Below, piece after piece: positions 11,133 through 23,567 of a stretch of DNA of 64,000 nucleotides. Position numbers and translations under genes: made by a program. Under the pieces are notes generated by a model that did no database searches, was not told where the DNA came from, and saw only the letters and a list, made by a program, of their open reading frames with translations. Position 1 is the stretch's first letter. Each line of letters starts with the position of its first letter. The DNA comes from Trichosphaerium sp. ATCC 40318 (Eukaryota > Discosea > Flabellinia > Trichosidae): NCBI GenBank assembly GCA_038496445.1, contig JALMLS010000250.1, forward strand, positions 1-64,000, read 5' to 3'.

Positions 11133-12032
11133 CTATGCTCTTTCATCTGCTTTTTTGAAATGAGCTAGCAGGTTACCAAAACTCTCTTGAAATTTGGGTA
11201 TTGCATCTTCGCTTAGAGGCTTATTCCACACTCGTCTTTTCTTTAATGGCGGCTCTGATATTACTATAGCACTGACAGGTCGTTTGCGAAACCTATGATA
11301 TGCCATTGCTGTATTTGGCGCGCTTGGGAGTGATGTGGTGGTTGTTTTTTGTTGTGTTATTGGCACTTGTTTGTTTGGCGTTTTAGGCATCAATTTCTGT
11401 AGTAGCGAGGCGTAGCTGTATTTTAGAAATACAGTTTTCTTGTTTTTGTCTTCCATTACACTTTGTTGTAGCCTCCCAGATTTATTTAAAGTACCTGATA
11501 CAGTTGTAAGAACGCACAGCTTAGTTTGATCCAATTTACAAAAAATAAAATAACGTGCCTGTGCCAGAGAAACCTTGTGTGTCCGTTGTACTAACCTTGA
11601 TATGACCAGTCTGAGCATAGAAGTTAATACAAAATAACGTAACTAGTAAGTTAAAATGTACCCTACGTTTCCTACGGTGTTTAGAAGAGTACCGTGTCGT
11701 GTCCGCAGTCATTTTCTTAGTGCTAGGACCGGATGGTGGTGTGATTGAAATAAATGTTTTGACGCGTGCGCTAGTTTCTTCTTCTACGACCTGTATAAGT
11801 TGTTAAGAATCGTTAGGGCATTTTTACAGTTGCGTACGTGTGCAGCAATAGCGTTTGCGTTGTAAGGCATATATTTCGATGGTACAGGCTTTCTGACACC
11901 GCCACTGCTGTTTTTTACCCGACTTTTAGACATTTGTGCCAGTTGTAGCTGTGTTGAATATTGGAATGGCTTTTTCTCTTTAGTTCCGTGCACTACGCTC
12001 CAATCTCTTGTTCCGGATATACCAAACTGCAT
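11133..12032 (-). CDS. Hypothetical protein with basic nuclear-localisation-like motif
   Basis: The ATG at 12032 opens a first exon ending in ANAIAAH. A GTACGC...ACAG intron follows, then an exon VVEEETSARVKTFISITPPS ending in a basic RRKRR stretch. Next comes a 15-nt microexon (TGHIK) between two phase-0 introns, and then a final exon to 11133. The last exon contains PPLKKRRVW, resembling a classical nuclear localisation signal. The protein (about 250 aa) shows no domain I recognise. Evidence for reality is that three introns with good signals keep the phase. The microexon is the weakest part: without it the downstream frame is reached by another acceptor choice. A nuclear role is only an inference. 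Confidence 0.55.
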
Positions 12033-12480
12033 TTTTGTACTACTGCGTTAAAATAAACTTTGTTGTTGCCGATACTATCTTCTTTGCTAGCCAGAGTAGG
12101 TGTTATTTACTAAGACTGAGTGCTACATAAACGGTGACCGTGAGATTATGAATCAGATTAAGTAATCCAAGCTCACACGTGGTAATCAAAGTTTGCCTTT
12201 TGTAGAGCGTAAGTAATTTTGCCCGACAAGTGCAGGTTTGCATAAAAAAACACTGTCGGTATTGTTAATACCATCTATACGATTTACAAAGTTGGCACGT
12301 GGAGAGCACAAAAAACGCGCGACTAGTACACACTCCAAAACAACTACGTTACGATGTGGTGTGAGTAGTCACGTATTTAAAACTCGTTGATATCCGAGTA
12401 CCCTTGCTGTATGCTGTGCACAGGTCATAATGTTTGAAATAATTAGATATCTAGCCAACCTGAAAGCCATTAATAATAGA
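12033..12480. other. Intergenic, no gene seen
   Basis: No reading frame, RNA gene or repeat could be supported. CACGTGG-type motifs occur near 12176 and 12297. Confidence 0.35.
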
Positions 12481-12659
12481 AAATGGCTCTATTTTGCTTG
12501 ACATCGCTTGCTTCACGATCTATGGAAGCACTTGGTAAAAGGCGCTCTATCGGTTTGAACTACATGTTTAGTAAACAATTGGATGGTTGGTTAAAAACTA
12601 GAATCAAGTTGGATTTTCGACCTAGGATATTCAGGATCCTTTTTCTGCAACTCCATTTT

Positions 12660-14070
12660 AATTGAATTGAGGATTTATTGTATGTACATTTACCACTATG
12701 AATTCATACTCAGAAGGAATAACCTGTACCTCATATTCTTCACAGAGATCTTCGAAGCAAAGCTCAGTATATTTTGCATTGTACTTCAGTTCCCATTACA
12801 ACTTGTAAAAGCTTCAACGTTGTCGCAATGTCCAGCTAAAAGCGAAAGAAATGTAACCTTGTCCGTATTCTCCGTTACCTTGTAGCCCAACAAAGGCCCG
12901 GCTTTGTCTGAAAATGCCACTAATTCAGCCCATAGCTTACTAAGTTTGTCGTAGGAGCAAACTTTGGTCGTTTATGTCTTATCGTCAGCAGTATACTTAC
13001 ACACCGGCCGACTTTAATTCGAGGACAATGTAGGAAGGTCACGATAACTTCGTCAATATCTCCACCGAGCTCGGAATATTATGCAATGAGAAACTGAACG
13101 AAGGTTTTGCGCTAGAGCCTGATTTTTCTTCTCGACATCTTGAAAGTTATCAAAACGTATTGAACAAAAAAAGTCTATGCTATAACAAAATCACAGTTTG
13201 AAGAAGGCTAGGTTATAGATGCCCCTAGGGCTACATGGTAATATATTCGTAGAAAGTGAAGCTAGCATTGCAACTTGTTTACTTTGCTGTCAGTCACGTG
13301 ATATCTAGAGTTTTCTTATTAACTTCATCGCATCTCTTAGCTCAAAAGAGTTGAATACTACCTTCTAGTTTATGTTTGTAACCTGTAAAAACTCTTCATT
13401 TCATCCTTTTACGATTGCCTGACAAAGCGTAGAGTTGTATTTTGTATCACTGGTGGCATTATTTCTAAATTGTGGTAGGTATGAAAGTTATAAGGCATGA
13501 GAAGTACTAAAGTAAATGACCTGGATTGCGACATAATGCTTGATATTGGCTGTTGTTGTGATTGTTAGTGCGATTACGTTTATTAAATTGTTTATCTCAC
13601 TCTGGCGGAACCTACAGCAGTTATTTTGCTTGCTAAAACAGATATGCAATATGTTGATAATTCAATTGATCCAAACCATCGTGGTCACTTGCATTAGTAT
13701 AAGAGGTGTTATTTACAGCTACGTCCTCTACAATTACAAGTGCAGTTGTTTTCTTGCGAACGGGAACGCTGATTGATTTTTGTCAACGCTGAGAAGTTAT
13801 TCCTGGTCAGTAGCTAGCTAAAATTGCTTCTTCCAGAGGTATATATGTACTGATTTTTGTTGCCTAGTTGTTGCCAGTAAACCTGCCTGCAACCAGATCC
13901 CTTTTGACATACATTCCCAATTAGAATAACCTACATGCGGGACTGCTTTAACATGATACTTACTGTTGTCATAAGGATTTCAGAAGTGCACTCTGTTACT
14001 GAGAAACTGCAGCACATTATGACTATCTGGCCTGAGATACCAGTGCATTAAGAAACTGTGAGAGCATAGT
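12660..14070 (-). pseudogene. Decayed protein-coding region(s)
   Basis: On the minus strand several stretches read like protein but are interrupted. Around 14040-13850 a frame containing MHWYLRPDSHNVLQFLSNRV meets a TGA before continuing as NPYDNSKYHVKAVPHVGYSN. Around 13770-13632 another runs to a stop. Near 13160 a coiled-coil-like FDNFQDVEKKNQALAQNLR is out of frame with ELGGDIDEVIVTFLHCPRIK (about 13070-13010). Near 12950-12800 SKLWAELVAFSDKAGPLLGY continues, again after a one-base shift, into KYTELCFEDLCEEYEV. The introns needed to join these pieces do not keep phase. I read this as one or two degenerated genes; hidden short introns cannot be excluded. Family not recognised. Confidence 0.35.
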
Positions 14071-14076
14071 AGTAAC

Positions 14077-16470
14077 ATGGGCAAACAGAAGGTTACGGAG
14101 AAAACCGAAGCTTCATGGGTTTGGCGATTCACTGATTTAGCGTTGGTAAGAATATTCTTTCAAAGCTAGTGTCTCTTGGTACGACTTGTCATGTTGTCCT
14201 TGTTTGAATCGAATAAAAAAAAAGAAAAACAGTCGCAGCTTCTGAATTGCAATCGCAGATGTAACTTCTGTTTACGCATTCAGCCAAAACTTGGCGAATA
14301 GCGAAACGCGAGGCTGTTTTAATTTGTGTGACACATAGTAGCACTCTACAAAACTTTTCTTTATAACCAAACACGTTCTATTATGGGTGTATCGTGTTCC
14401 AGATGCATATATTGCGGTCCTGCGCGTGATGACATGCCATTGATGCCATTATTGTCAGGAACGTTGCTGCGACAGAAATTACGTACGTTAAAACAGTGTT
14501 TGAAAGCGTAGGCTAATACATTCAAAGGGTATGAGTACGAAGTAGCGTACTCCGACGATTTTTCTGACATTCACGTCCTTCCTCTGGCAAACTCGCTATG
14601 GGCACGCGGCAAGGGTGTTCATGCTCGAGGTTTGTACTATTTACACTGTTTTTAACCCTGAACGTCAAAAACCTTGTTTTTGTGATTTTTCAATAATTTT
14701 TTTCGAGCCTTGATTCACGTGCGACAAGTGCTCATTTTTTTTAGGCATTGGGTACACTGATGCCACCAATTTTGAGTTTGAAACATTCCAGGCAATCAAG
14801 AAAATAGCTACACCTGAGGACTTGGAACTCCTAACGTACTGAGTGCTTTTACAATTTGATAAGAAATTGCAACATGCAAAAACTTGCTTTTGTTTCACAC
14901 AAGTTTTCTATGGTTAAACTGTAAAATATGACATTTTTTAGACATCACCCTTCTTCTATTGTTCGTGTTTATGCTTTCGAAGCTTTATTTTCGTCAAAAG
15001 CTTTCGATGGAGACATCAATGCAATTATAGAAAAAGGTCAACACTTATTTTTTGATATTCGAACTTTTCAACTTCGTTCCGGATCATGTGGTGCGCACGT
15101 TTTTCATAAACTAAACCAGTGCTAACATAATACATAAGGGAGGTACCAAAGTGTAAATCAAACTTTTTTGGACAGTATAAAGGCTTCAACACACAAGGAG
15201 GTAGAAAACCGTGAATATTTTTAGTGATTGACTTTTTCCTTTTCAAAAGGCGTACAAAGTTCTGTTTGACAGGATAGTTAAAGAAAAAATTCTATGCTTC
15301 CAGCTACTACAACACTTAAGCGGTCTTCGTCAGACCGAAGAAAATCATACATACATCCGAAACATGGCCATAGAAGGACATATTCTAGATTCCATCTACT
15401 ATCTTGCTTGGTACGTTTTGATTCACGTGTTTTTTCTTGTGTTCATTGTTCTGACTGACTCTTGTAGCTACAAGAGAGAAAGTGATGTAGGATTAATTAT
15501 GCAATATTTGTTAGCGCCAAACAATGATAGAGTAAATGTTAAATTCGATAGTTTGGTAAGGAACTAAGAAACACTGACATGTGCTGTTTTTTTCTTTAGC
15601 CGTTTTTCTTCTTTGCTAAATATCTTTTGATAGGTTAATCTTTGTTTAAAATCTTTGTGGAGAAATAAACAAATGAAAGGTGAAAACAAAAAAGATATTA
15701 CAACTCTCCCAAAAGAGCTCCAATATAAATGGTAAGAACTTGTACAAAAAATGTTACTACTTTCTCAGTTTTTTCTAATTTGTTTGTTCAAGGCGTGTTT
15801 TACAGTTAAGACATGAAGCCCGTCAACTTTACCTCGCTACAGGATTAAGACATGCTGAAGTATCCGATATATGGCAACTAAAGCCACTACCGACATCGCT
15901 GTACTTTGGATTCAAGGCAGTTTGTCAATTTCCACATCCAAGTTTTTTCCCTTTTTTGGAACGATATGTTCGTAACCACCTTGATGCTTGGGTAGAGAAA
16001 CGCGGTATAGAAGGTTCGTTAAAACATCAGCATTATATATAGCTACCAAATTCTAAAAATTGTTAAAGGTCGAGACTACTATGAGCACGGGATTGGAGGG
16101 AACTTGTTGACAGCTATTATGAAATACAATACAAACGAAGCGTTAGAATTACTCCAAGATGCAATGGTTTATGTACAAGCACACCAAGCTGGCGATGACT
16201 ATGGATACGGAGAAAGTCCTGCTTGGTGTTTGAAGCATGGAATTTACTTGGTTTTGGTACGAGACACAAACTAATTTCGGGGTTTTGGTTAAGTGTTTTG
16301 TTGTAGGTTAAGCCGCTTGGGAGATGTCCAAATTTTGGTACGTTTGAGCTTGTTTCTAAGACTATCTTACTAACTCGGTTTTAGATATACTACTTTTACG
16401 TCTTGTTAGAGAAAGAAACAGTCACGTACCAAGTAAAGTAATGGACTACTTGAGAAATAAATTTCAATAA
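14077..16470 (+). CDS. Large conserved-looking helical protein, function unknown
   Basis: The 3' half is well supported. Exons from about 14490 onward give GYEYEVAYSDDFSDIHVLPL, then ARGKGVHARGIGYTDATNFE, then HHPSSIVRVYAFEALFSS. After 15250 the exons run YKVLFDRIVKEKILCFQLLQ, YKRESDVGLIMQYLLAPNND and onwards to the stop at 16470. Donors are GTTTGT, GTACTG, GTACGT, GTAAGG, GTAAGA, GTTCGT, GTACGA and GTACGT, all phase-consistent. The protein is alpha-helical with LxxLL-like motifs and no signal peptide. The ATG at 14077 opens a plausible first exon (to 14145, donor GTAAGA), but the link from there to 14490 is uncertain, and one exon between 15030 and 15250 is unclear. I recognise no family. 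Confidence 0.6.
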
Positions 16471-16599
16471 AAAAGAAAACTCAACAAACAACAATAATGC
16501 CTTAGTTGTAGATAATCAATAATTTATGGGTTGTTTTTTTTTAATGTACATTTTTTGGCTGTTCTTGTGCTTATTTTTGATTTGAAAAGCATAACCTTT

Positions 16600-19500
16600 T
16601 CACTCCTCTGGTGAACTTAAAAAGCTTTGTAAAATTATATCCATGGTTGGTCTGTCTTCAGGCTTGAATGCCCTTAAAAAAAAAACTTAGTAAATGGAGA
16701 TTGTCGTTTTTTTTTTGTCGTACCAACACAGTTTCATAAGTGCCCTGAATTTAGGTGTAACAACATTATCGCTATCACAAATTATAGGTGTTTTACCATT
16801 ATTTCTTATTTCAATGGCAAGATCCATAAGCATATCCATCTCATCTTCGTGAGGTGGTTCTTCGTGAAAAACTTCCCACTGTACAAAAAATTAAACAATT
16901 TGATTCAAACGCCTGTTGAGTGACAAGAATAACACGTGTTGTCGCACGTGGTTTTTAAAAAAAGTAATATGTGTGACGTACCATAAGTATACCATAACTC
17001 CATACGTCGGATTTTACAGAGTACTGCTTACGCATATTTTCTGGGCTCATCCAACAGATCTTTTGAAAAAAAAGATTTAGTATTAACAAAAGGTATGTCA
17101 TTTTGTATGCCGTACAGGTCCAAATTGTGTTGCTGTTTTGCCACTAACATTATCATCACTTACCATACGACTCATACCTGATAATAGTTGTCAATATCAA
17201 TAAAAGCAAGAACGCAAATTTTTCTGTTTTGGCACGAACCGAAATCTGATAATTTAGGCTTTCTATGTTTGTCCAGTAGCACATTCCTACAGTCTAATTA
17301 AAAATCCACTTACAAGTCAAAATATTATATTCACTTACCTAGCTGCTAAATCCCTATGTACAATACCCTCTTTATGTAAGTGATACCTTTAAAACCAAAA
17401 GTCAAAATCAAAAAGATCTATTCGAACTGAAAAGAAAAAAAACCGTACAATCCTTTAGCAACACCGTGACATATTTCAATCTTCTCTTCTAGAGAAAACT
17501 TTATCTCATAATCAAATAGAATTTGATCTAGAGAACCACCAGGTAAGTATTCCATGACAACCATATTTGCGTGTTCATTAGAGGCCAATCCAAAAATCTT
17601 GAAAAAAAAAAAGTCAGAAAAAAGTATAAACAGTTTTTCGAGCAATCGTAACGTGCTGATGTTGTAATTTTTTTCTGAATTATTTAGGTGCATACCTGGA
17701 CTACATTGGGGTGCGGTCGAAGTGATACCATAAGTTTACCTTCTTGAAAAAAGTTGTCGGCTTCACCGAGATCATTACAAAATTTTATGGCGACATCGTG
17801 ATACCGCCATTTACCCTTTTTTACAACACCATAGCTACCTACAATATATTAATAAGGCAAAGAGTTGTAAAAAATCGAGAGTATTGACTAGACACAATTA
17901 TCAAAAGTGCGGCTTCAATCAAGATTCTTTTCACGTGAAAAGAGCCTCAAACTGCCAGCACATGCGTCGTATTATAAGAAACCCTCGCTCTTAAAGTGAG
18001 AGTGATATCAAAGATAATTTTGAGCCAAGAGGAAAGGAAAAAGAGCAATATTTTGGTACAAACAAGATGGTTAGTTACCTGCACCAAGTGTTTGTCCTAT
18101 TTCTAGTTCATTCATTTGAATTATCCAATCAGTTACACCTCTGTCTCTACCTTTAGATGTTCTCTCTGAACTAGCGAATTGATTATACTTGCTATTAGAT
18201 TGTATTTCAAAACGACTCGCTTAATGATCATTAGTACAACAAACTCAGTTTATAACAAACAAACATACCATTATTGTCGCTAGATATCCGCGGATATGCT
18301 GTGCTGGGTACACCTGTATACTCAGATATACTAGGTACACCACTGTAAGTTGATTGATCATCTGGATTAGAGTCTGTTCCTAAAAACAATACCACATAAG
18401 CGCCAACACTCAAAAAGTGAAATCTTGTTCAACGTACTTGAAGTAGCAACCATATTAATTGATCTCTCTTTGTTCCTTTTCTCTCTATTCTTTCTGTATA
18501 ACCAGAATGATATAGTACCAACAATGATTATTATTATTATAATCAGTACAACGCATATACCAATGATAATAGGCAAAGATGAACTTTCTCCTTCAGGTGA
18601 ACCTTTAACATTGCTTGCGCAATCTTTTTGTTGATGTAAGTTGTTTGTTGAACTGGAGGATTGGTATTTAGCGTACCTGAAGCACCAATACATCCAGCAA
18701 GTGATATATCATCTAAAGCGAGTCTATCTTTAAACTCTTGACCACAACAAAGTTCTGTACTCATTTGTTGTTGAGGTAATTCCTCTAAAAGCAAAAATGA
18801 GCTTTGATTCCTTATGTTTGAGGATAAAAACTACATACGTTGTGGAGGCACTGAAATATCTACTACCAATGTGGCTGTCTGAGTTTGACGCTTTGTTTGT
18901 GTCAACGACACAAACCTATGACGATCAGTAAGTATTACGATTACTACTAATGCTGGAGGTGTACTTTACTATTGTGTCTGGCCAAGTTCCTGTTAAGAAT
19001 AGGCTAATTATAGTCTCAAGACGCTGACCATCTGTTTGTGATGAAAAACCACCAGTAAATATAAGATCCAATGATAATTGGAATGTGGTTGGTGGCGCAG
19101 GAACAACAGGTGCTACTAGGGTATTTGCAGGTGATTGAGCAGAAATAGGCTCTATTGAAGACTGTGAAGTTGGCTGGTTTGTAGTTGGTTTAGCAGTTGT
19201 AGGTATCTCTGTGGGCGCCACCGTTTCCAGGCTTGTAGGTGCTTCAGTTGGGGTAGTTGTGGTTGGTTCTTCTTGCGCCTGTGGAGCATCTGTTGTTGGT
19301 GCTTCAGTTGGACTAGTTGTGGTTGGTGCTTGTTGCACCTGTTCAGTTGGAGCATCTGTTGTAGGTGGCTCTGAAGTTGGCAGTTGAGTTGGAGCTTCAG
19401 GTGTCGGTACTTCAGTTGTAGGAACGTTTGTGGTTGGTTCTGGTGTTGGCGCCACAGTGGTCGGTTGTAATGTAGGACTTGCTGTTGTAGGTGTAGCTGT

Positions 19501-21198
19501 ACTTGCCGAACCTGGACAAGGACCAATATTGAGGTACTATGAACGATGATTTAGTGTTTTTTCATTCACAAAGTTAGCTTTAGATGTACCTGAGAGAAGC
19601 CTCTCAATGAAGGTATAGACACTGTGCCTAGGGGTAATCCTGAACTAAGTTCTACAGCGACAATCTATTGATTAACAGCGTGTTAGTGCTACATAACTAA
19701 ACGCTATTGTACCAAGTCGTTAAAGAAGGAAATTGTGTAAAGAACACCAGTGTCTTTATCGACTGTATTATCAAGTGCGCTATTTACGACTGTGGAATTA
19801 GGACCGTATTCGGTCTGATTGAATTCACCAGTAATCTACAAAGAAAGTTATAAGTACAAAGATGTTTATGTAATGCCGCTGGTTCTTTTGTTTTTGGCTT
19901 TATTAATACTTACTATGTCGTTTAAGAACATGCCATCACCACTCCTTTTAGTACCAGTTACATACGTATCTATGATATAATAAGTAAGAAAATATTACTA
20001 ATGGGCTAGGGGTTGATAGCAGTCGACTCCATTAACATCTTTGAATTTTTCAAGTTCTTTTCAGTTTCGGTCAAAAAACATACTGGCACTGTGTTGAGAA
20101 CCGCCCGTGAAAGGCTTCAGGCTTGTTCCATTAAGAAGTTCGTATGAGTTATTGGAAGGAAAGAACTTCTATTGAAAGGGTAAGCAACTGGCAATTAAAT
20201 TTTTTTCGGTCAACACGTACAATCAAGGCGTCAAAGCTCATCACTGTGAATGCATCGCCATTATCAACTTCCTTAATATGATCACAAAATATAAAATCTC
20301 TACTTAGATCCAGAGGCACACCAGCACCCTTTGAAAGCGTTATTATTAGCGTAAAGGGCAAAAAACAAGGAATTGAAAAACACCCCAAAAAAAATAAATG
20401 TATTGCGTCTACCAAAAACGTACTTCTATTATATCGTCTTTAATATCTATTTTTACTAACCCTTCTCCATCTACTCCACCACTATTAAAATCACAGCATG
20501 TGTACAAAAAATCTCCATTTTTATCAGCACCAAGACCTGCTGGTGAATGTTGTAGTGCGTCATCTTGTACACACCTATAAGATGTAAGGAGACACTAAAT
20601 AAAATAAAAAAAAATTCTGTTTAAAGACAGTAATGGCCTTATTTGGCAATCCGTTTTTTCCTATTTTTTTGATTTTCGGCAAAAGCAAATTGACAAAATA
20701 TAAAATATCCCATAGTGTATTACACGATGAAAGCGTTAATTATCTTTTCATTTTTTAGTTTATTGTACCCAAAGGATGTAGATAACGTCGAAATATTATT
20801 AACAACTAATGTAGATGTTGGTGACGCGTATGTGAGGTCATAACGTAAGATTTTTTGGTCAAACGTTACCACATAAAGGTATCTATCTTTCACGCTATTA
20901 TCATTATTAGACGCTTACAGCGAGGCCGCCAGCAAACACAAACAAAAAACAAACTATTTTTGTTGACGCCAACGTACATTGTGCTTCCTGTTACATGTAA
21001 ATCATTTAACGTTAATATGAGACGATTTGTAGTCGAAGGGAAAGGAGTTGGCACGTTCTGGTTCGCTACATCGTATACATAAATGTTTGTATCACCCTCA
21101 ACGCTTCCAGCACCATCTGGAGAGAAATCTGTATGGTACAAACACTTAGACGCTACGTATAGCGCCATAGTGATTATAACAAGCAGTTTTACCAGCAT
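16600..21198 (-). CDS. Receptor tyrosine kinase-like protein with propeller-like ectodomain
   Basis: The ATG at 21198 opens a signal peptide (MLVKLLVIITMALYVASKCL). The ectodomain has repeated beta-rich units, each with an aromatic and 'Y-x-(Y/V)-D' flavour (for example RYLYVVTFDQKILRYDLTYA and GVLYTISFFND), suggesting a propeller fold. A Thr/Pro-rich mucin-like stalk of about 100 residues follows (about 19480-19160), then a cysteine-containing juxtamembrane part. A single transmembrane helix is encoded around 18560 (PIIIGICVVLIIIIIIIVG). The cytoplasmic kinase domain shows LGAGSYGVV, VAIKF, HRDLAARNVLLD, DFG, FGPVRWMSPE and SDVWSYGILMWE. HRDLAARN and PVRWMSPE are tyrosine-kinase-group motifs. 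All catalytic residues are present, so it should be active. The stop is at 16600. One junction near 18920 was not resolved. The ligand is unknown. Confidence 0.88.
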
Positions 21199-21318
21199 AA
21201 AGCGAAAGGAGTGTTTGTTATTACGGACAAATTTTCACCCCATGAAACCTAAGCGACGTTCTGATATTGCGTTGTTAAGTCTACAATTAAGTATACGTTA
21301 AGAGTAAACTCTACAGCT

Positions 21319-22233
21319 ATGGCTCTCTACTATGATATTGATTCAATAATTGCAGAGAACGAGGTAACCGTTGAGATGAAAAATAACGCTAAAATGTCTT
21401 ACTAGACTGTAAATACGACTTGGAATGAAGAAGTTGAGCGTCTTGGATTCCCTGCTTCGCGGTCACGTAACGTAGGTATTGATTAAGGTTGCTAGTAAAT
21501 ATTATTTAGATAGAGCAAAACAGCAAAACACAGCAACCATACTGGTTAGCAAAGTCATTTGCATCGTATGGATTGGTCAGAATAAATTCTCCAGCGTCAC
21601 ATGGGTACAAATGTTAAAACGGCGGCAAAAAAGTTGCTGACTATTCAAAAAGACGTTCATGTATGAATGCTTTGAAAGCTGAAGCGTCAGAGGTGAAATT
21701 GGCGAACCAATCAACATACTTTTATAAACTAGGCTTAGAATACGCTCTACGGTAATAATACATGACTAAATAGCATTAAATAACGTTGTATTTTAGATTT
21801 TTAAACAGCACACTTTGCAAGGACATAGAAAAGGCGTACTTGGATAGATACTCACAAGTGGTTGATAAATCGTTTAATTGGGGTAGAGCAGACCCTACTA
21901 GCTATACATCAACGCTTCCCTTCATGGAAAGAAAGAGTATGTCATCGTTTGTTATTCAATTAAAAAAAAAACGTGTTTTCACACAGAAATTTTTTTACTC
22001 CATTGTACATGGTAGCCATGTACAACGTGTATGTTCTTACGCCTGGATATATGGTTTTTAAGACATCCTTTCAACCAACTCTACCTCTACCTTTTTTGTT
22101 TAATGACTGTGTAGTGTTCTATGCTAACTATGCTGCTAAAACAAATTTTGAGAATTGGAAATCAAATAAAAGTATAATGAAGCGTGGAGGCGGTGGAAAG
22201 AGAAAACGTATCTTTACCTCTACGAAAAAATAA
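21319..22233 (+). CDS. PSF3: GINS complex subunit PSF3
   Basis: Exons 21319-21363, 21406-21471, 21510-21604, 21653-21751 and 21797 onward, with the stop at 22233. The N-terminus MALYYDIDSIIAENE followed by TWNEEVERLGFP is the PSF3 signature (YYDIDDILAE ... LG). It continues with PYWLAKSFASYGLVRINSP and an alpha-helical domain containing YFYKLGLEYALRFLN. GINS (Sld5-Psf1-Psf2-Psf3) joins MCM2-7 and Cdc45 in the replicative CMG helicase. The first splice sites are clean. The last intron-exon borders between about 21935 and 22110 are uncertain, although the terminal segment FENWKSNKSIMKRG and its basic tail fit the family C-terminus. Start codons of this gene and the receptor kinase lie about 120 bases apart on opposite strands, so they may share a promoter. 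Confidence 0.82.
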
Positions 22234-22414
22234 CATTTTAGAGTGTATACTATTTCAACACCCTTGTAGAATAATAAATAAATAGCTACACCGTTAACAC
22301 ATCTTACAAACTTTCAACAGCATTCTTTGAACGGAGTTCGGAAAATTGTAGCGTTATCTCCGAACGTGATAGAAAATTAAATAACAAAGGAACCGATTGG
22401 AGTTGTGTTACAGG

Positions 22415-23567
22415 ATGATGAAGAACCTAATCACGTTTTTATGCTTTACGTTATTTCTGGTCGTTACAAAAACGAATTTAGTCTTAATTGATCCGCTCGC
22501 GTTCGTTGTAGAAGAAAGAACTCTAGATGATCCAGGGAACATTGATAACAGTACGTTCTTGTCTTACTATTGAAAATAATACAGCAATTTATCATTTAAC
22601 TTATTAATAAATGCAGCTATATTCGTGAGCGGCACAATAGTAGATGTGGCAATGTACACGTGGTCTTTTGAAAAAAAATACAATAAAACTAAAAATGATT
22701 AGATCACGCACTGAGGTAGTCTACTACGCAGAGGATCCCAATATGATTAAGGATGATGCTAATAACGTACACTTTAATTATTTTAGTAACTCTCATTCTA
22801 ATTTTGCCATAAGCTCGAATGCTTTATTAATGAAGACTTTGTCACTGGGTTAGATGTATTTGCAGGGTACTTGATTTTTTTGTTTTAATGGCAGACTAAC
22901 TTTGGTTTTTTTTACAGAACTTTGCTGTATTCCGGATCTATTTCTCCAACGTTCCCTCCAGTGATTGCCAAACTAAACGATCTACCACCACTGACATCAT
23001 GTGGATCAACTATACTGTGTGAATACGAAAACCAGGAAGAAATGAAATATTGTATTCAACAATGTCGTAACTTTTCATTTGGTTTTAACTTCTGCATGTA
23101 GTAGTAAATATTGATGACACTACCTTTGCTCAAATACAAACAGAACCAGATACTATAGTACTACATGACTTTCCAGAAAGTATTGGGGCTACATGTGAGA
23201 ACAGAAGAGCGTATCTAATTCCACAATCTTGCAGTCCATCAGGCACGTGTTTGTTTTAGCTTTTGAATATTTATTCAACCTGTTCGTTTTGGTATGACAT
23301 TTAACCTCTTTCACAGGACTTACTAGACTTTCTAATGTGGCTGTCGGTATTCTTTGTTTAGAAGGCGGTGTACTAGACTTCAATATCAGAACGTACCGTT
23401 TTGGACCAAGCGCCTATCCAGGATTTGAAACAATCCCAGGGCAACGTACAGGTATTGATGTAGCTTTCCCAAGAACAGAAGAACAGAAAGGTGCAATACG
23501 TGCTTTGAGAAGAGATATCGAAGCATTTGTTGATCCTCCCAAACGATTCAATTTCCAAAACCAATAG
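22415..23567 (+). CDS. Secreted protein of unknown function
   Basis: The ATG at 22415 opens a signal peptide (MMKNLITFLCFTLFLVVTKT). Exons then give IFVSGTIVDVA, RTEVVYYAEDPNMIKDD, LECFINEDFVTGLDVFAG, a Cys-containing exon with LPPLTSCGSTILCEYE, then VNIDDTTFAQIQTEPDTIVL, and a last exon from 23317 (LTRLSNVAVGILCLEGGVLD) to the stop at 23567. Six Cys in the mature part suggest disulfides. I know no matching family. The penultimate intron (23243-23316) must start with GC to keep phase. The preceding intron, starting GTCGTAAC near 23063, is plausible but atypical. Alternative splicing or a mis-set exon is possible in the middle of the gene. Confidence 0.62.
23243..23316 (+). other. GC-AG intron in secreted protein
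   Basis: The donor is GCACGT, the GC version of this genome's usual GTACGT. Using the nearest GT (three bases downstream) gives a stop within three codons. GC at 23243 keeps the frame into LTRLSNVAVGILCLEGG. Confidence 0.65.

Noticed and set aside
14189-14570. Two overlapping minus-strand frames plus a plus-strand Cys-x2-Cys frame starting MGVSCSRCIYCGP
   Set aside because: They conflict with each other and with the plus-strand gene that must cross this interval; none could be joined in phase.
18425-18634. Plus-strand hydrophobic frame with poly-Ile
   Set aside because: Exact antisense of the receptor kinase transmembrane exon.
19152-19526. Gln/Leu-rich 124-codon minus-strand frame
   Set aside because: Alternative frame of the Thr/Pro mucin stalk; the Thr/Pro frame is the one joined to flanking exons.
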